Part shown: positions 32,313 to 44,225 of the stretch, one piece after another
Position numbering within the stretch: position 1 is the first letter of the stretch
Layout of the letters: each line of letters begins with the position of its first letter
Source of the DNA: Paraphoma chrysanthemicola
Taxonomy: Eukaryota > Ascomycota > Dothideomycetes > Pleosporales > Phaeosphaeriaceae
DNA length: 64,000 nucleotides
Direction of reading: 5' to 3'
NCBI GenBank assembly: GCA_020744225.1
Contig: JAGMWG010000013.1
Location: 1,240,001-1,304,000, forward strand
Program-made: the position numbers and the translations under genes
The notes under the pieces: model-generated
The model's database searches: none
What the model saw: only the letters and a program-made list of their open reading frames with translations
Told to the model about the DNA's origin: nothing

Positions 32313-34450
32313 CGCGTAAAATAACATGGGACAGCCAGGGAGAAGCATAGAAGATACATCAAGCAGGCAAGGTCATCGACGATCATGGCCACTTCATGCG
32401 ATCAAATTTGATTGAAGAGAGAAGAACGCGTAGCGTTTGAACACACAGTCGCCGCCAAACTAGCGAAAGTGTACGCCACGTTCATACAAGCGACACTTTG
32501 GTCAAGAGTGATCGAGGTCTAGCAAAGCCTAGTCCCTCATGGCGCATATGTTTCATACGTGTGAAAGTTCTGCCTTCAACGGGGGAGATAACCCAATCAG
32601 GAGCCAGCTGATCGTCGTGGAAGATGAAGTGGTTACCATGTTCCAAGGCAGATGGCAATACCCATGCCAATCCCCTGTTCTTCAGCCACATACGCATGGG
32701 ATAGGTGGGATTCTGCTCAGAGTCTTCGGAAGCCCTCGCGTGTATGAAGATAGGCGAAGTTGTTCAGGAAGAGCATGTCGCTTCGATCCGTTAACAACGA
32801 GATCCAATACTGGCTGACCAAGTCGTTGCACAATACCAAGAGCTTCTTGCTGAGCATTTGTGAGGCTTGGCAGCCCTGCTGTACGAGTTGGCCATCGTTG
32901 GAACTAACGGGAGCGTCTGGAACAATGCTCGAGACGAGTCTTCCTCCATGTTAGAAGAGCATCGCGCGTGTTTCAGTGGGAACAAATCGTCGTCGACTAA
33001 AGGTAAGCATATTAGCACAACTGTCGCTCATCGAATACATTGAGCGCTCACTCACAGATCTAGCGGCCAGTCCTGCACTATGAGAAGTTCCAGCACATCA
33101 GGTCGTGTCCTCATGAGCTCATTGTAGATTCTAGGAACCGAGGCGATGAGTCGTGGTTGCCTTCCAAATGTTATGATTGGCTTGGTGAGGCAAGGGCCGT
33201 CTAGTCATCTTTACGGGGAATATGCAGAGCTCCAAAGGGAATACAGACATTTTCTTGTAGTGTGAATCTAGGAGAACTGGCAGATTATTGACTCAGCCAC
33301 TTATACCTGTAAAGTCTCTCCATTCTAGCTATGCAATACGCCCCACCATCTCCTACAGCTCAAGCATTTGATACTGCCATACCATCTTAATGTGACGTGA
33401 AAATGCCGTCCTGATATTTTCCATATTAGACCTGCTAGTATTTACTATCAAGCTTGGTTTCTTTCCGTTGATGTAATATCCGTGTTCGCTGGTCGATTTC
33501 ACAGTCATCATCAAGACCAAGGGACTAACATAGTGCACAGTCATTGCGGACGCCTTCTGATCGTCCTACGCCATTTATTTGATCGGGACTCTGGCTACTC
33601 ATATGAAGTCGTCACGCAGAGAATGTGTTTACTTCCACGGGATGCAAATTATACCAACACGCCGCAATTAAACCGTAGTCTTCACACGAGGGCGACTAGC
33701 GAGGCACTCCAGGCGTGCTTTGTCCACTGGAGCTCTCGTTCAGATTATTTCGTATCGCTGCGAGAAGGATTGCTTGTGTAGTAGTCAATTCACTAGAGTT
33801 TGCAAAGTTTACACTGATTGAGAAGCGTCCAAGTAGGTGTATGTCATCTGATCAAATATGCCAGGGCCGTTCTCGGTGTGGTGGAGGTATTCATCTTCGC
33901 CCTTGTGAGCACGACCTCTTTGCCATGGTTAAGGAATGGAGTGGCGTGGCGTACGACAGCTGATTACAGACGGAACAGCAGGCGAGAAAGTGATGATGTG
34001 CAGCGTACAATTAGTGCGAAGAGCCGAATTAAACAAAGTAGTGGAGAGAAAGAAAGGCTAGCAAGGGGTTGTGGAAGACTAAAGGAGGCGGGGTCGTAAG
34101 CCCGTTCTCGTGATGAACAGGCTTCATGTGTCCCCAATCCTTGAGATGACACCTTCAAGACCGGGAATACCGTGAGAAACACTGCGCCCTCTCTTTGTAT
34201 GTTGACCCACAGTTTGCTACAACATGAAAACGTATGTCGCTAACCATTGGGATACCGTTTGGTTCGTTAAGATAACGCAGCTAAGGACATTGCGTCTAAT
34301 ACAAATATGTAGTTATCGGATTAAATAAACCCGAGGCTTCTGATTCATTGATATGGGAACGATTTTTCGTTCCGAAGGGTTCGATATCTCAGACCTTCTG
34401 CGAGAGATCGTGCCAGTGCTCGCTCTCTGCTGCTCTCACACCAGCGCTCC
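32313..34450. other. Intergenic, about 2.1 kb without a gene
   Basis: Short frames only, on both strands, without motifs or splice logic. Probably decayed accessory DNA between transposon copy 2 and the broken kinase gene. Confidence 0.5.
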
Positions 34451-35881
34451 TTACAATGTTTGATCGAGCAGTTTATGCGTAACATTGCTTGTCACAATGT
34501 CGGACAACCAGTCTTCTACATATCGAGATGAATCCAATTGTGAGTCTTCAGTAGATGGTGGACCAAACTCATACTCGGATCGGGTAGATTTACTGCGGCC
34601 GATAGGGTTAGATTGCTCCTGGAGGCACCTCCGTAGATATCCATTTGAGCCAGTTTTTGGTGGCTTGTAAGGACAATAATGAGGGACGGCTGTCTCATGT
34701 TGAATGCGGTGTGCCTTCAGCTCATTCAAAATCATAGCATCCAAGACTTGAGAATACTCTTGTGCTAGATCCACATCCGTTTCATCACATAAAAAGTCTT
34801 CTGCGTATGAAGGACTGTCCATATACACGACACGGATATGCTTCAGGCGTAAATTGTTGAATTGGTGACGCAGACGACTTAATTCTATTTCCAGGCAATG
34901 CTGCTGTATGATTGGAGATGCCACGAGAGCGTTCCGATTCTCGTAGATAGCTTCGGGCTTGATCCGGCAAGCCTTGAAAGAGAAACCATACTGCACTCGG
35001 ATGCTTTTAGATATCCGCGCGGCGGTGGGACGTCTCTGCGGATCTATCGCTAACATGGAATGAACGACGGGAAGGAGAAATGCAAGCTTTGGCAGCATCG
35101 ACTAATGCACAATTCTTGCCTGCATCTCTGCGAACGCGTCAGCAGCAGAAATGCCTCGCTCGATCTGAAACTCTTGTTAGAGGGCTGAAAGTAATTCCAG
35201 AAACACGCAGCCAAGCGAGAAAATGTCGGTCTTGGAGTTGCGGGGCGAATGATTGAGAACCTCGGGAGCTGCGCGCGTGAACGCATCTGGCATGCCGGTC
35301 GTAGTGCTACAATCGAGCGGCGTCCAATCCAGAGAGAAATCGAAGTCAGTGTACAAGACCGCTCCATGATGTATTAGGATGTTGCCCGGCTTGATATCCT
35401 TGTGACGTATCCGTTGGCTATGCAAGAACTCCAGGACTCCAGCCAAGCACACGAAGCTTTCACATAGAATTTTCGTCGATGGATCTTGGATATGGGGAGG
35501 ATCTCCGTCATGAATGGATTCCCAATACACCGCAAGAAAGTCTTCCAGGTCTCCTTGATCGGCGACAGGTTGCAAGATTATTCCAACCTCTCGCCTGGAA
35601 CGAAAAGTCGCAACTACACGGAGGATATGATGATGCTCTCTAAGTCTCCATAGTATCTTGAGTTCATTTTCGATGGTATTCCAGGTGATCTGATGCCTTC
35701 TTGACGTGTACACGTGAAAGGTCTTACAGGCGTATACTGCACCAGTGTTGACATCCCGCACTTTATCGACACTCGCGCTGAGCCCGTGACCTAGGTGCGC
35801 CAAGTATTGGAATGGAAGTTCACTTCTTTCTTGTATCACGTAGTCTTGTCCTTCCACGAGGTAGAGTGGAGCAGCGTCCAT
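34451..35881 (-). pseudogene. Protein kinase-like gene with two in-frame stops
   Basis: One frame of 477 codons from Met at 35881. The N-lobe has a Gly loop (LGHGLSASVDKV), the Lys in YACKTF and a helix C Glu. The catalytic loop is HKDIKPGNIL; the metal-binding DFG is DFD (YTDFDFSLD), then AAPEVL. TAA at 35177-35179 falls after FLELLSAL and TAG at 35102-35104 follows; the frame then resumes with the C-lobe (LLPVVHSMLAIDPQRRPTAARI) and 170 further residues. Both stops are single C-to-T changes from CAA and CAG. The stops are not removed by any acceptable intron, so I call a pseudogene. Such kinases are common, variable fungal genes; the substrate is unknown, and DFD suggests weak or no catalysis even before the breaks. 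Confidence 0.7.
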
Positions 35882-36365
35882 GGCTTCAGATACCGTTCGT
35901 CCGCGCTACAGCATTGTGGATCGATACAGAAGGAATGGGCTCCGGGTTGGTTCGTCAGAAGCTCGCACGAGAAATGAGCAACGACCTGTAATCTGACCTC
36001 TGTTAGCGTTGCCACTTTATCCCGCGGAGCGCCTACCGAAAATGCAAAATGAAGGGCGATGCGCTAGGCTTGTCTCAATTTTGGCCCAGACTTCACAGCA
36101 TACTATGGACTCTCAGAAATGCACGAAGTAGAGAGGAGGGCGAGTGAAAGTAGAGTCATGAAAGAAAGAGAGAAGAACGCGGGGTTGTTAACAAGGCTCA
36201 GGCTATGCGACGCAGCTGCCTTCCAAATATCCCGATCGGCTTCGTGAGCCTCGCACGCGACATGCAAACATACTCGGTTACCCATAGATGTATCTTACCA
36301 TATAAATATTTAGCAAAATGGGTAAAAGTCTCATGACTTGGTTACACGTATCCACAATAACCTCT
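35882..36365. other. Intergenic, no gene seen
   Basis: Promoter of the broken kinase and 3' flank of the membrane-protein gene. No motif-bearing frame. Confidence 0.5.
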
Positions 36366-38662
36366 TCACGCGAACACCCTTCCGGCAATTGGAACTTCCA
36401 CTGGCCAACTCGAAAAGCTACAATGTCCCACTCCTTCCTCATCACCCTCACCACTGCCATGCTTCACCGCACCCCACTGCACCGGCAACAGATGCGCATC
36501 CACGTCCCCTTCCGGCGGATGGCACGCCGCACTAATTGCCGCAGAGCAGCTACTCGCCAGCGGCATGCCACCTTTATATCTGAATCGCGCCATGACCACG
36601 CCCGAGCCCGCGATGATGGTCGCGACAACAATGGTCAGAATAATCGCCATGGGCGAGTACCCACAAGTCGAGATCTGCCTCGCGGGTTGGCGCGCCTCGT
36701 TGGTGATTGTGATTTGCACCATGAACAAGCTTTGCGACGCGAGCCAGTGAAACACGCCCGACACCAGCGTCATAGGAACGGCGTAGCGGAAGGGAACATT
36801 AAGCCAATATGTGTCGCGCTGTTTGCCTTGTGGTTGCGTAACGCGCAGGGCTTTGCGCTCGTGCATGTAGCTGGAGAATTCGCGGGCGACAAAGAGGTTG
36901 GTGTAGAGCGCGTTGTACGCAAGGTATAGGTACGAGAGTAGAGCTTGCGGAGTGTTGGCGAGCAGAACGCCGCCGAAGACGGAGACGCTGAAGTTCATGA
37001 GGTTGTTACTGTTGACGGTACCGAAGCCGACTTTCCAGAGTCCGGATACGCTGCGCGGCATACCGCGGAGCGAGTAGAACATGCTTGGGATTGCAAAGCA
37101 AAATCCGGCAAAGTATCTAGGGTGACGGTCAGCTTCGTCGAGTGACTATGCAAGAGCAGTCTAGAGAGGGATGAATCACGTTGCATATGTCCAGATCCAC
37201 CTTTCTTGACTGGCGCCCATTGCCCAAAGCCGCCGCTTCGGTTTGTATTTCATGGTTTTAGGCTGGACACGCGGAGCGCGATCACCATTAGAGTCCTTGC
37301 GGTTCCAGTCCGCTTCGACTTCATGACGAGAGTACAAGCAGCGATTTGTGGTCTCGTCGTCTGGTCGTTCGAGATAGCTAGCGACGGCATCTCCGACGGT
37401 GACTAGGGCTGCGTGGTCCTTGAAAACAAATAGAGTAATGGCCATGCAGACGGCTTTGACTAGATTCGACAAAATCACCGTCACGGCGATGGGCAAACTG
37501 AATTGAAGCTTGCAGTGTGTTGTTTCAACTTGTTCGATGACGCAGTGACTCACTGTGCTATCATACGGCTTCCATTCTGACTTGGATTGGGGCACATCAC
37601 TACCACAGTAAGACAAGGAATGTGAAGAACACATCCAAGGATTCGGTATAGATGATCCCTGAGTAGGAGAGCTGTAAAATGGAAATCTCGAGTCCGTGGT
37701 TTCATTTCTCAAGTCGGCCGTTCTGTACGTGTAAGAGGCGTTGGAGCTCCATGTGAAGCTACCAGACGTTTCATTACGAACTAGTGTCCACTTAGCCGTG
37801 TTGCGCCATACCGTTGGCAAGTCTTGGACCAGGTAGACGTTGCCCACGTCGGAAATGTACATGTTGTTATATAGATTGAAGCATGTTGTGGTGCTAATGT
37901 TGCGGTATCTGAGTGACGTGGTGCCGTTCCTCAGCACTAGCTGTTCAGTAAGGTCTATTCGATAGTCGTCTAGCTTCGTGGCGAAGCTTTTTCTTGCCTT
38001 GTCGTCGTAGTCGAGGAAACTAGATGTATCGTATGCTCCGCCCTCAAGCCAGTCTTCTGTTGTCGGAATGACAGCGTAATTATTGGCCTGCAAGTTTGCA
38101 AAAACGACAGAGTTGAATAGTAGATGGAGCGGAGCTGACGAAAGTCCCAATAAGATCCAGACCATTCGTCTCTTGGGTGCGATCCTTTTCAGATTGCGAA
38201 CATTTGGAACACCAATGTGAAGCCAGTATTGCTGTGCATGCGCTCGATCGAGCTCGGCTCGATTTGGGGCGCTAAGTACTTGCATGCAATAATTGCTGCC
38301 ACAAAGCAGTAGTGTGCTCAGGGCATTGACAAGCACGTGAACAGCAACATTGAGTCGTCGGACATTGTTACACGGACCTCGAAACAACGTGCCTAACGAG
38401 CCATTTACTTCGTGTTTGGGGCTTTGGAACACCCAGATTGTGATGATGATATTGAACACGGCGACGCAGACTGCACCGATGAACGAGACGAGGGCACCAA
38501 GCCGCCATCCGGAAAAGAAACGTCGATTGGCGGGAGATTTCGGTTGATATCCTGTGAAGGTCGTCGGAAGAAGAAAATCGTTGTCGCGCGAAGCATACGT
38601 CGTCGTCGTTGCGCTAGATAATTTTCTCGTTCCACTTTCGCGCGACTGTCCGTCAAAGACAT
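36366..38662 (-). CDS. DUF6536-like polytopic membrane protein
   Basis: Three exons, 38662-38599, 38551-37180 and 37116-36366, with 47- and 63-bp introns, encode 728 residues. A short basic start is followed by the first helix (GWRLGALVSFIGAVCVAVFNIIITIWVF), then SLGTLFRGPCNNVRRLNVAVH and a long non-cytosolic loop with many sequons. Helices resume around IAVTVILSNLVKAVCMAITLFVF, and the last third has three or more helices (GVLLANTPQALLSYLYLAYNALYTNLFVA, VPMTLVSGVFHWLASQSLFMVQ, AIILTIVVATIIAGSGVVMA). The phrases RGPCNNV, NTPQ..LS and FHWLASQSLF are the hallmark of a fungal membrane family labelled DUF6536. The function is unknown. The intron 2 donor is GTGATT, less usual. It is intact and marks the return to ordinary genes. 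Confidence 0.85.
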
Positions 38663-39560
38663 CTAAATGCCTGTGGAATTGTTCATTGGAAGTAGTTCTA
38701 GTGTTTGTGAGTACCGAGGCTGGATTGCGTGATGGCGGGCCTTACTGAAGCCTGGGAAGAAGCTCAATTTCGCTACCGTTGTCGAACACACTCGTATTTG
38801 CACCATGAAGCTTCCGGTACGCTGGAGAAGCGCTCGCTGGCAGCATGTCTGATGTTTTGTGTTACATCCAAGAGAGGTCACAGCGGCGGTAGCATGGGAT
38901 TCTGGCTCGGTTCAGGCCCTCTTTTGGGCCCCCGCCACCTACAAGGCTGAGACATGGTTGCACAGGGCTGGGGAGTCTGCATACACGATGTGCAGTAGCC
39001 GGTCACGCTCATTGGCTGATTATGTGGTCCAAGGTTCAATTAGCGAAGCCAAGTCTTATTCGCGAAAATGAAGTGTACTGGCTTTGAAGTCACGGTTGCA
39101 CAGCCACGGAATCTCAAGCCAAACGATGTGGCGGAGCTGCAAACTTGCCCAATCCGCGGCTGTCGATTGTCTGTGTCGAACGCTAGTGTTTACGTACAGA
39201 TATTCAAAGCTTTGTAGTGTAGCCTAGCGTAGTTCGGGTGTCGAGAGACAATGTTGTGTGAGGCGCACCGCGCTAGTGGAGCCGTCACGGATGTACCAAG
39301 GTCGCAGGCAGTAAAAGTGGAGATAGAAAGGATATCAAGGCAGATAGATGAAAAGAACAATGTTCGAGTACATGGCCTGTGCCACATCTCCCCTCTCATA
39401 TTCCATGAGGCACACACACCCAGAGATTTCATGTGCTTGTGTCGGATCGTAATTGGTGCACGATACACCGAAATCCGGCGGCTGGCGCACTGCGCCGTGG
39501 TAAAGAAAATTCAAGATCATTTCGCTCTCAGGTCCGTAAAGTGCCAAAACTCTTCAAGTG
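38663..39560. other. Intergenic, no gene seen
   Basis: About 900 bp: upstream region of the DUF6536-like gene and 3' flank of the YbjQ-like gene. No motif-bearing frame. Confidence 0.5.
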
Positions 39561-40073
39561 TCAGATAAATGGGTCGTCTTGCGCGCTGTCTCTCTTCATC
39601 TGCCTCTCTTTCTCTACCCAACACGCCGTGCCGCTGACGCTCACAACCACACATCCCAGGATCTCGCTTTCTCTGACTTCGACCCCTATGATTGCGTTCG
39701 CACCCTTGCCGATTGCCTCTTTCACCAAGCGATCAATTGCCTGATCTCGTGTCTGGTAAATGAGCGACGTCACACTCTTGGGCTCGCCCCAATTGCTGCC
39801 GAAGTTGCTTGCAAGATTCTTCATAAACGACTTTGTATCTTTGCGCGCACTTGTAGTGGTCCCATGCACAGCGCCGACAACACGCAGGACGCGATGCCCG
39901 GGTAGGGTCGCAGTCGTACTTGTGATGAGTGAGGGTGTGCGACTTGGCAAGATTTCGGTGTCGAATGCGAGCGCCCCGACGGATTGTGATTGTGGGTAGG
40001 GCTTTGACTGTGGATGCCAGCTGGGCATGCGGCTGGGTGGGACCATCATGGTTGAGCGACGGTTAGTCAGCAT
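39561..40073 (-). CDS. YbjQ/UPF0145 family protein
   Basis: An intronless gene of 170 residues. After a Pro/Ser-rich 50-residue N-terminus the rest is a YbjQ domain: LPGHRVLRVVGAVHGTTTSAR, then RDQAIDRLVKEAIGKGANAIIGVEVRESEI and VVVSVSGTACWVE. The order of the strand-helix elements and GANAIIGV are diagnostic. Bacterial members form pentamers and are annotated as possible heavy-metal binding, but the biochemical role is not established. In fungi the family is present but sparsely studied. The first Met (40073) and further Met codons at residues 9, 10 and 16 are all possible starts. Intact; neighbours give no functional clue. Confidence 0.88.
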   Translation of the reverse strand: MLTNRRSTMMVPPSRMPSWHPQSKPYPQSQSVGALAFDTEILPSRTPSLITSTTATLPGHRVLRVVGAVHGTTTSARKDTKSFMKNLASNFGSNWGEPKSVTSLIYQTRDQAIDRLVKEAIGKGANAIIGVEVRESEILGCVVVSVSGTACWVEKERQMKRDSAQDDPFI

Positions 40074-40818
40074 TTTGCAGACTGAGAAATGGATGCTATG
40101 AAGCGAGAATGGTCAGAGTGAATGCACGGGAGTAAAAGGCCCGATGGGTTGGTGATGATGAATTATGGATTGTTAAGGCAGACTTGAGACGCGACGTGCT
40201 CTCAATTATATCAAGACCTCAGGGTGGCAATCCTATGATGCAACGCGTGAAATTGCGAAACGCTCCAAGCAATTACCTCGCCTTGGGCTGCCCTCCAAGA
40301 GTTGCTTGAGCATCTAAGCCACGATGGGGCCTAGAAACGCGGACGAATGCGCCGCGCACGGGGAGGAACAAACACGTCAATACGCGACGGCGACCAGGTC
40401 GAGGAAGTATTTGCGATGGAGGTGCGGACTCTGGTTCCGCACACAGGTGTGCTGTGTGGTGGGGAAAGGCGAGACGAAAGTCTGAAACAAGCGTTGTCGC
40501 GCAACCAGGACTCGAGTCTGAGAAACGACGCTGATACAACGGCAATGCTTCTTGGCCGCTCCGCGTCAGGTTTGAAAGCGAGGGCCAGCCGTTTGCGACT
40601 GCGTGTAATTGCTCATACCACCTGACTTTGGCATGAAGGCGGAATCCTTGAGACGGCCATGGCCATCATACAGCAAGCCAGGGCAAAAGGCGCGCGTGGC
40701 TGCACTAGTCAAATACACGACGACCGATTCCAGTGCAAAGCCCAACTATCTGCGCACAAATTGAAGTGGCGTGGTCGTCTGTCGCATAAACAAGACGAAA
40801 TCTTCAGTATTGAGTGGC
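40074..40818. other. Intergenic, no gene seen
   Basis: About 745 bp between the YbjQ-like gene's 5' end and the 3' end of the next regulator gene; no supported coding frame. Confidence 0.5.
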
Positions 40819-43074
40819 TTATTGAGGTGGAGGGCTATCCCATGTCGACACGTCACTTGGCGGACTTGCCATGCCAAGTCCATACCCTTGTGACACATCA
40901 AAGATGAGAGCGTCATGCTCCATGGGAATTGAGAATATGTTGTCCCATCCAGGCGCATTCATGAGATCAGGATAGGCAATCGTCGGAACGGGGCTGTAGG
41001 ACGAATAGGTGGTCATGGGTGCCATGCCCACTGCTGCCATGGGTTGTTGTGGCTGCATTTGCTGAGAATGGTATTGCTGGGGTGGGTGCTGGTAGGCCGA
41101 AGTCGAACTCGTATCTTGTGGGTAAGTTATGGGTTGAGATTGTCGTTGAGGCTGTTGATGCGAGAATGTGGTCGACACTGGAACATGTGACGGCGTGGCA
41201 GAAGGTGGATGACTATAAGGGCTATGTTGCTGTGACGGTGATGTGCTCTGGTGGCTGTTTGATACGGTGCGAGGGGGCAGTACGGCTGGCTGCGCAGCAG
41301 GGCTGTCGGCTCCGGTCGCGCGGATCATACGCTCATACCACTTTTGAATCTTGCGCACTCGCTGCTCGTAGTGATAGAAGATGTCTTTTTGCTTGTTACC
41401 TTCGCCGGCTCTACCAACAAGAGCGCCAATGCGCAGTGCCAGATGACGAAAGACGTGGTCAATGTTGAGTCGATGCCGTAAGTCGCGGGTCAGAGGTTCG
41501 ACGCCAGGCTCTTTGCTAATGATGGCGAACTTGGCAGCCAGGGTCACACCAAAGGAAAGCTGTATCCACTCAGAATTGGTCAAATTCATCTCTGACTTTG
41601 GTGGCAGCCATAGGTATAGGTCGAGAAACGACTTGGCGCCTTCGAGACCTTCGGACAGGATGTTGAGATGCAGGGATGGTGACTGCTGCAGGTTGCGCTC
41701 AAAGAAGGCAACCTGGTAAAGGAAAAGCTTCGCAGTATGAAACTGCATGAAGAGCAAATCTATCACGTGCTCAGCGGGCATTTCGTCAAGTCATGGTAAG
41801 GCTGACTTACGGCTGTCGCTTACATCAGAGCACAGGTAGACCCTGAATTCTTCTAGCTCGGACCGCACCCGCAGATAAGCGGCGTGCGCATCGGCGTCTG
41901 GCCCAGTTCCAGATGCAATGCTTTCAATATTCTCGATGATGCGTTGCAGCCGAATGACGTGGTACAGGTCTTTGTCGGTGCGATACTCTGCCGTTTCGCC
42001 GAGCGCGAGCGTGCCTTCCTCGATACTCGGGGTGCAAGGGAAGGTGTTGAGCTTATCCAGCAGCTTGGAAATGCTGTGCAACGTAAGCGTCATGTCGCCG
42101 TGCTGGCCCTGGTGCAGCTTACGTGGATGAAATGTAGAAGATGCCGGCGGCTGCGCGCTGCTCTTCGGCGCCCCACGACTGGGTGCCCACCTTCTCGGCA
42201 ATCGGGTCGCGCTTGCTGCCTGCATTGACAGGCTTGGGGCGCAGGGGCTTGCGGTCGAGGCGCATGTCGACGGCGATGGAGATGGCGAGCTGGAGGTACT
42301 GCGTATAGTATTTTGAGCGGTGGTGGTACTGGTTCCTGCGGGTGTTAGCGGGTGCACTGGCTGCGTGCGGTGTTGCTCACCATGCGAGCACGATCAAGAG
42401 ACCCTGCAGGTACTCGAGCTGGAGGCAGTCGTCGCCGCCCAGTGTCACCTTTTCGTGCAGCATGCTCCCGAACCGCCGGCACAGCTTGTCCTGCGTGTTG
42501 AGATCGTGGAAGCACGCGACGGAGATGATGGCGAGGAACAGGAAGGGCTTCGTATGTCGCAGCTCGCCGCCGGACACGTAGGGCGGGACAATGATGAAGG
42601 GAAAGTGCGGCATCATGTCCGTCTTGTACATCTCCACCAGCGTCTCCGCGCGCTCAATGGACACAATGTCCTCGTCGACGACATCGCCGTCATCTTCGGG
42701 GGAGGTGCCGACGGCAGAGTCCTCGGGCAGTGGCTGCTGGACGATTGGGCCGGAGCGCTGCAGGCGGAGGAGGTCCTGCACCTGCTGCTCGAGGGCGTGT
42801 ATGCGCCTGGGGAGTCGTCAGTGCCTGACTGCGGTGCGGTTCTTCACGGCATGGCCTACGAGTCGCGCTTTGCGGAATTGTCGCGCCGGCGAGCTGGTCG
42901 GAAGACGCACTGCTTGCCGAGGCGCGCGCATCTATCGCAAACGTCCTGCCGTTGCGTGCGGTCGCAGCGGATCTTCAGGGAGAAGCAGTTCTGGCACGTC
43001 TTGGAGAGCAGCTGGGCCGCGGAGGCGCTCTTCGCCGAGGCTTCGGGCGGGGCAAGAGACATGGCGGCCAACAC
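40819..43074 (-). CDS. Zn2Cys6 transcription factor, Gln-rich C-terminus
   Basis: Five exons, 43074-42860, 42806-42381, 42335-42123, 42073-41824 and 41769-40819, with introns of 45-54 bp, encode 684 residues. The zinc cluster has Cys 27, 30, 37, 46, 49 and 56 (CQNCFSLKIRC, DVCDRCARLGKQC). A short coiled coil follows across intron 1 (RIHALEQQVQDLLRLQ). The regulatory middle region has PFIIVPPYVSGGELRHTKPFLFLAIISVA and HHRSKYYTQYLQLAISIAVDMRL, a pattern I know from a fungal regulator group with a long first Cys loop. The last 170 residues are rich in Gln, Pro and Ser (QQPQRQSQ, QMQPQQP), a likely activation domain. The fourth intron uses GTAAGC at 41823; a competing GTAAGT 13 bp downstream would break the frame. 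Targets are unknown. Confidence 0.88.
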
Positions 43075-44225
43075 TACCGGTACTCGAAAAACGCCCGGCG
43101 CAGGCGAGGCATGCGATCATGGAGAGACGGCAGCTCGAGCGAGGTTAGGCGAAAGCAAACTTCACCAGCGTCGCAGAGGGTCGTCGTGGAGCCAAGCTGT
43201 GACGAGGTTGCGCTGATTGGGCCGCCGTGTGACTGCTCTGGTAGCCTTCCACTGTCTCGGGATCATGTGTCGATAGCACAAATCCGCGGGCCCATGCAAA
43301 AAGGTTTCGAGAAGAGAAGAGGACATTCTCTGCTGTCGCTGTCCGTCGATCCCTGCATATCAGATACATATTATCCGGTTGCGTTTGTGTGACAGCGTTC
43401 ATATAGATGCCGTACCCCGCGTAGTGTTGGTGTTAACCCTTAGCAGTGATTGTGGCATGGCACCCATGGCTCGGGAAGTAAATTTAGATCGCATGGCGTT
43501 TCGCTTGATCGCGATGAAATTCCGCGAGAAAGGGACCGGATCCTGCGAGTGCGCAAAGAACGTTTGAAGACCGCTGCAAAGAGCATTGCCCTGCATGTCC
43601 TGGCACCTCAATGGAGGACCAAGCGAGCGGGCTTCAGCCAGACACAGTGAGCTAGCGATCTGCGTTCACCATCAACACCCGCGCCCAAGGTCTGCGGGCG
43701 GCTGCGTGACTAGTATGCCCAACTCTGATCCACAGGCTGGAGCTTCTCAACCCAATGAGAAAATTCCGGTAGTGAGTATTGAAAGCGAAGAGTGCGTTTG
43801 TGAGTCCAGACTAATCAAGGTGCATGATGGAAAATGAGGTCACTTGAAGTTTGGTGGCGTATGCATGAAGTTATTGAAAGTATGGTGCCTTCCTGCGCCG
43901 AGAAATGTGCTTGCCAGAACACGGTGTCACGTGAGCCAATTGTTCAGCATTCTCGTGTTTCTCATCTCTTGCCTAGGAAAACCACTTGCGCTTCAAAATC
44001 ATCGCATCTCTATAGTTTCCAAACAGCAAAGTCCCGCCAGGTTATTGCGCGCCCCTCCGATCCCTCTCACTTCTCTCAGCGGGATTTCGCAGTCCTTGCC
44101 GATCACATCACCTGATGGAGCCACAGTGCTTGCGATGAGCGGCACCCAAAAGCTCTTTCATATTGCACGTCATACCGATGTACCTACGATTAGATCACAA
44201 ACCACCACTGCAAAAGAAACCGCGC
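43075..44225. other. Intergenic, no gene seen
   Basis: About 1.15 kb: promoter of the Zn2Cys6 gene and 3' flank of the broken protease gene. Short frames only. Confidence 0.5.

Noticed and set aside
36318..36929. Long plus-strand frame of 203 residues
   Set aside because: It lies opposite the last exon of the DUF6536-like gene, is Arg/His-rich and has no domain; an antisense shadow.
42320..43216. Plus-strand frame of 298 residues over the Zn2Cys6 gene
   Set aside because: Antisense to exons with clear zinc-cluster and regulatory-domain sequence; composition follows GC-rich third positions of the real gene.
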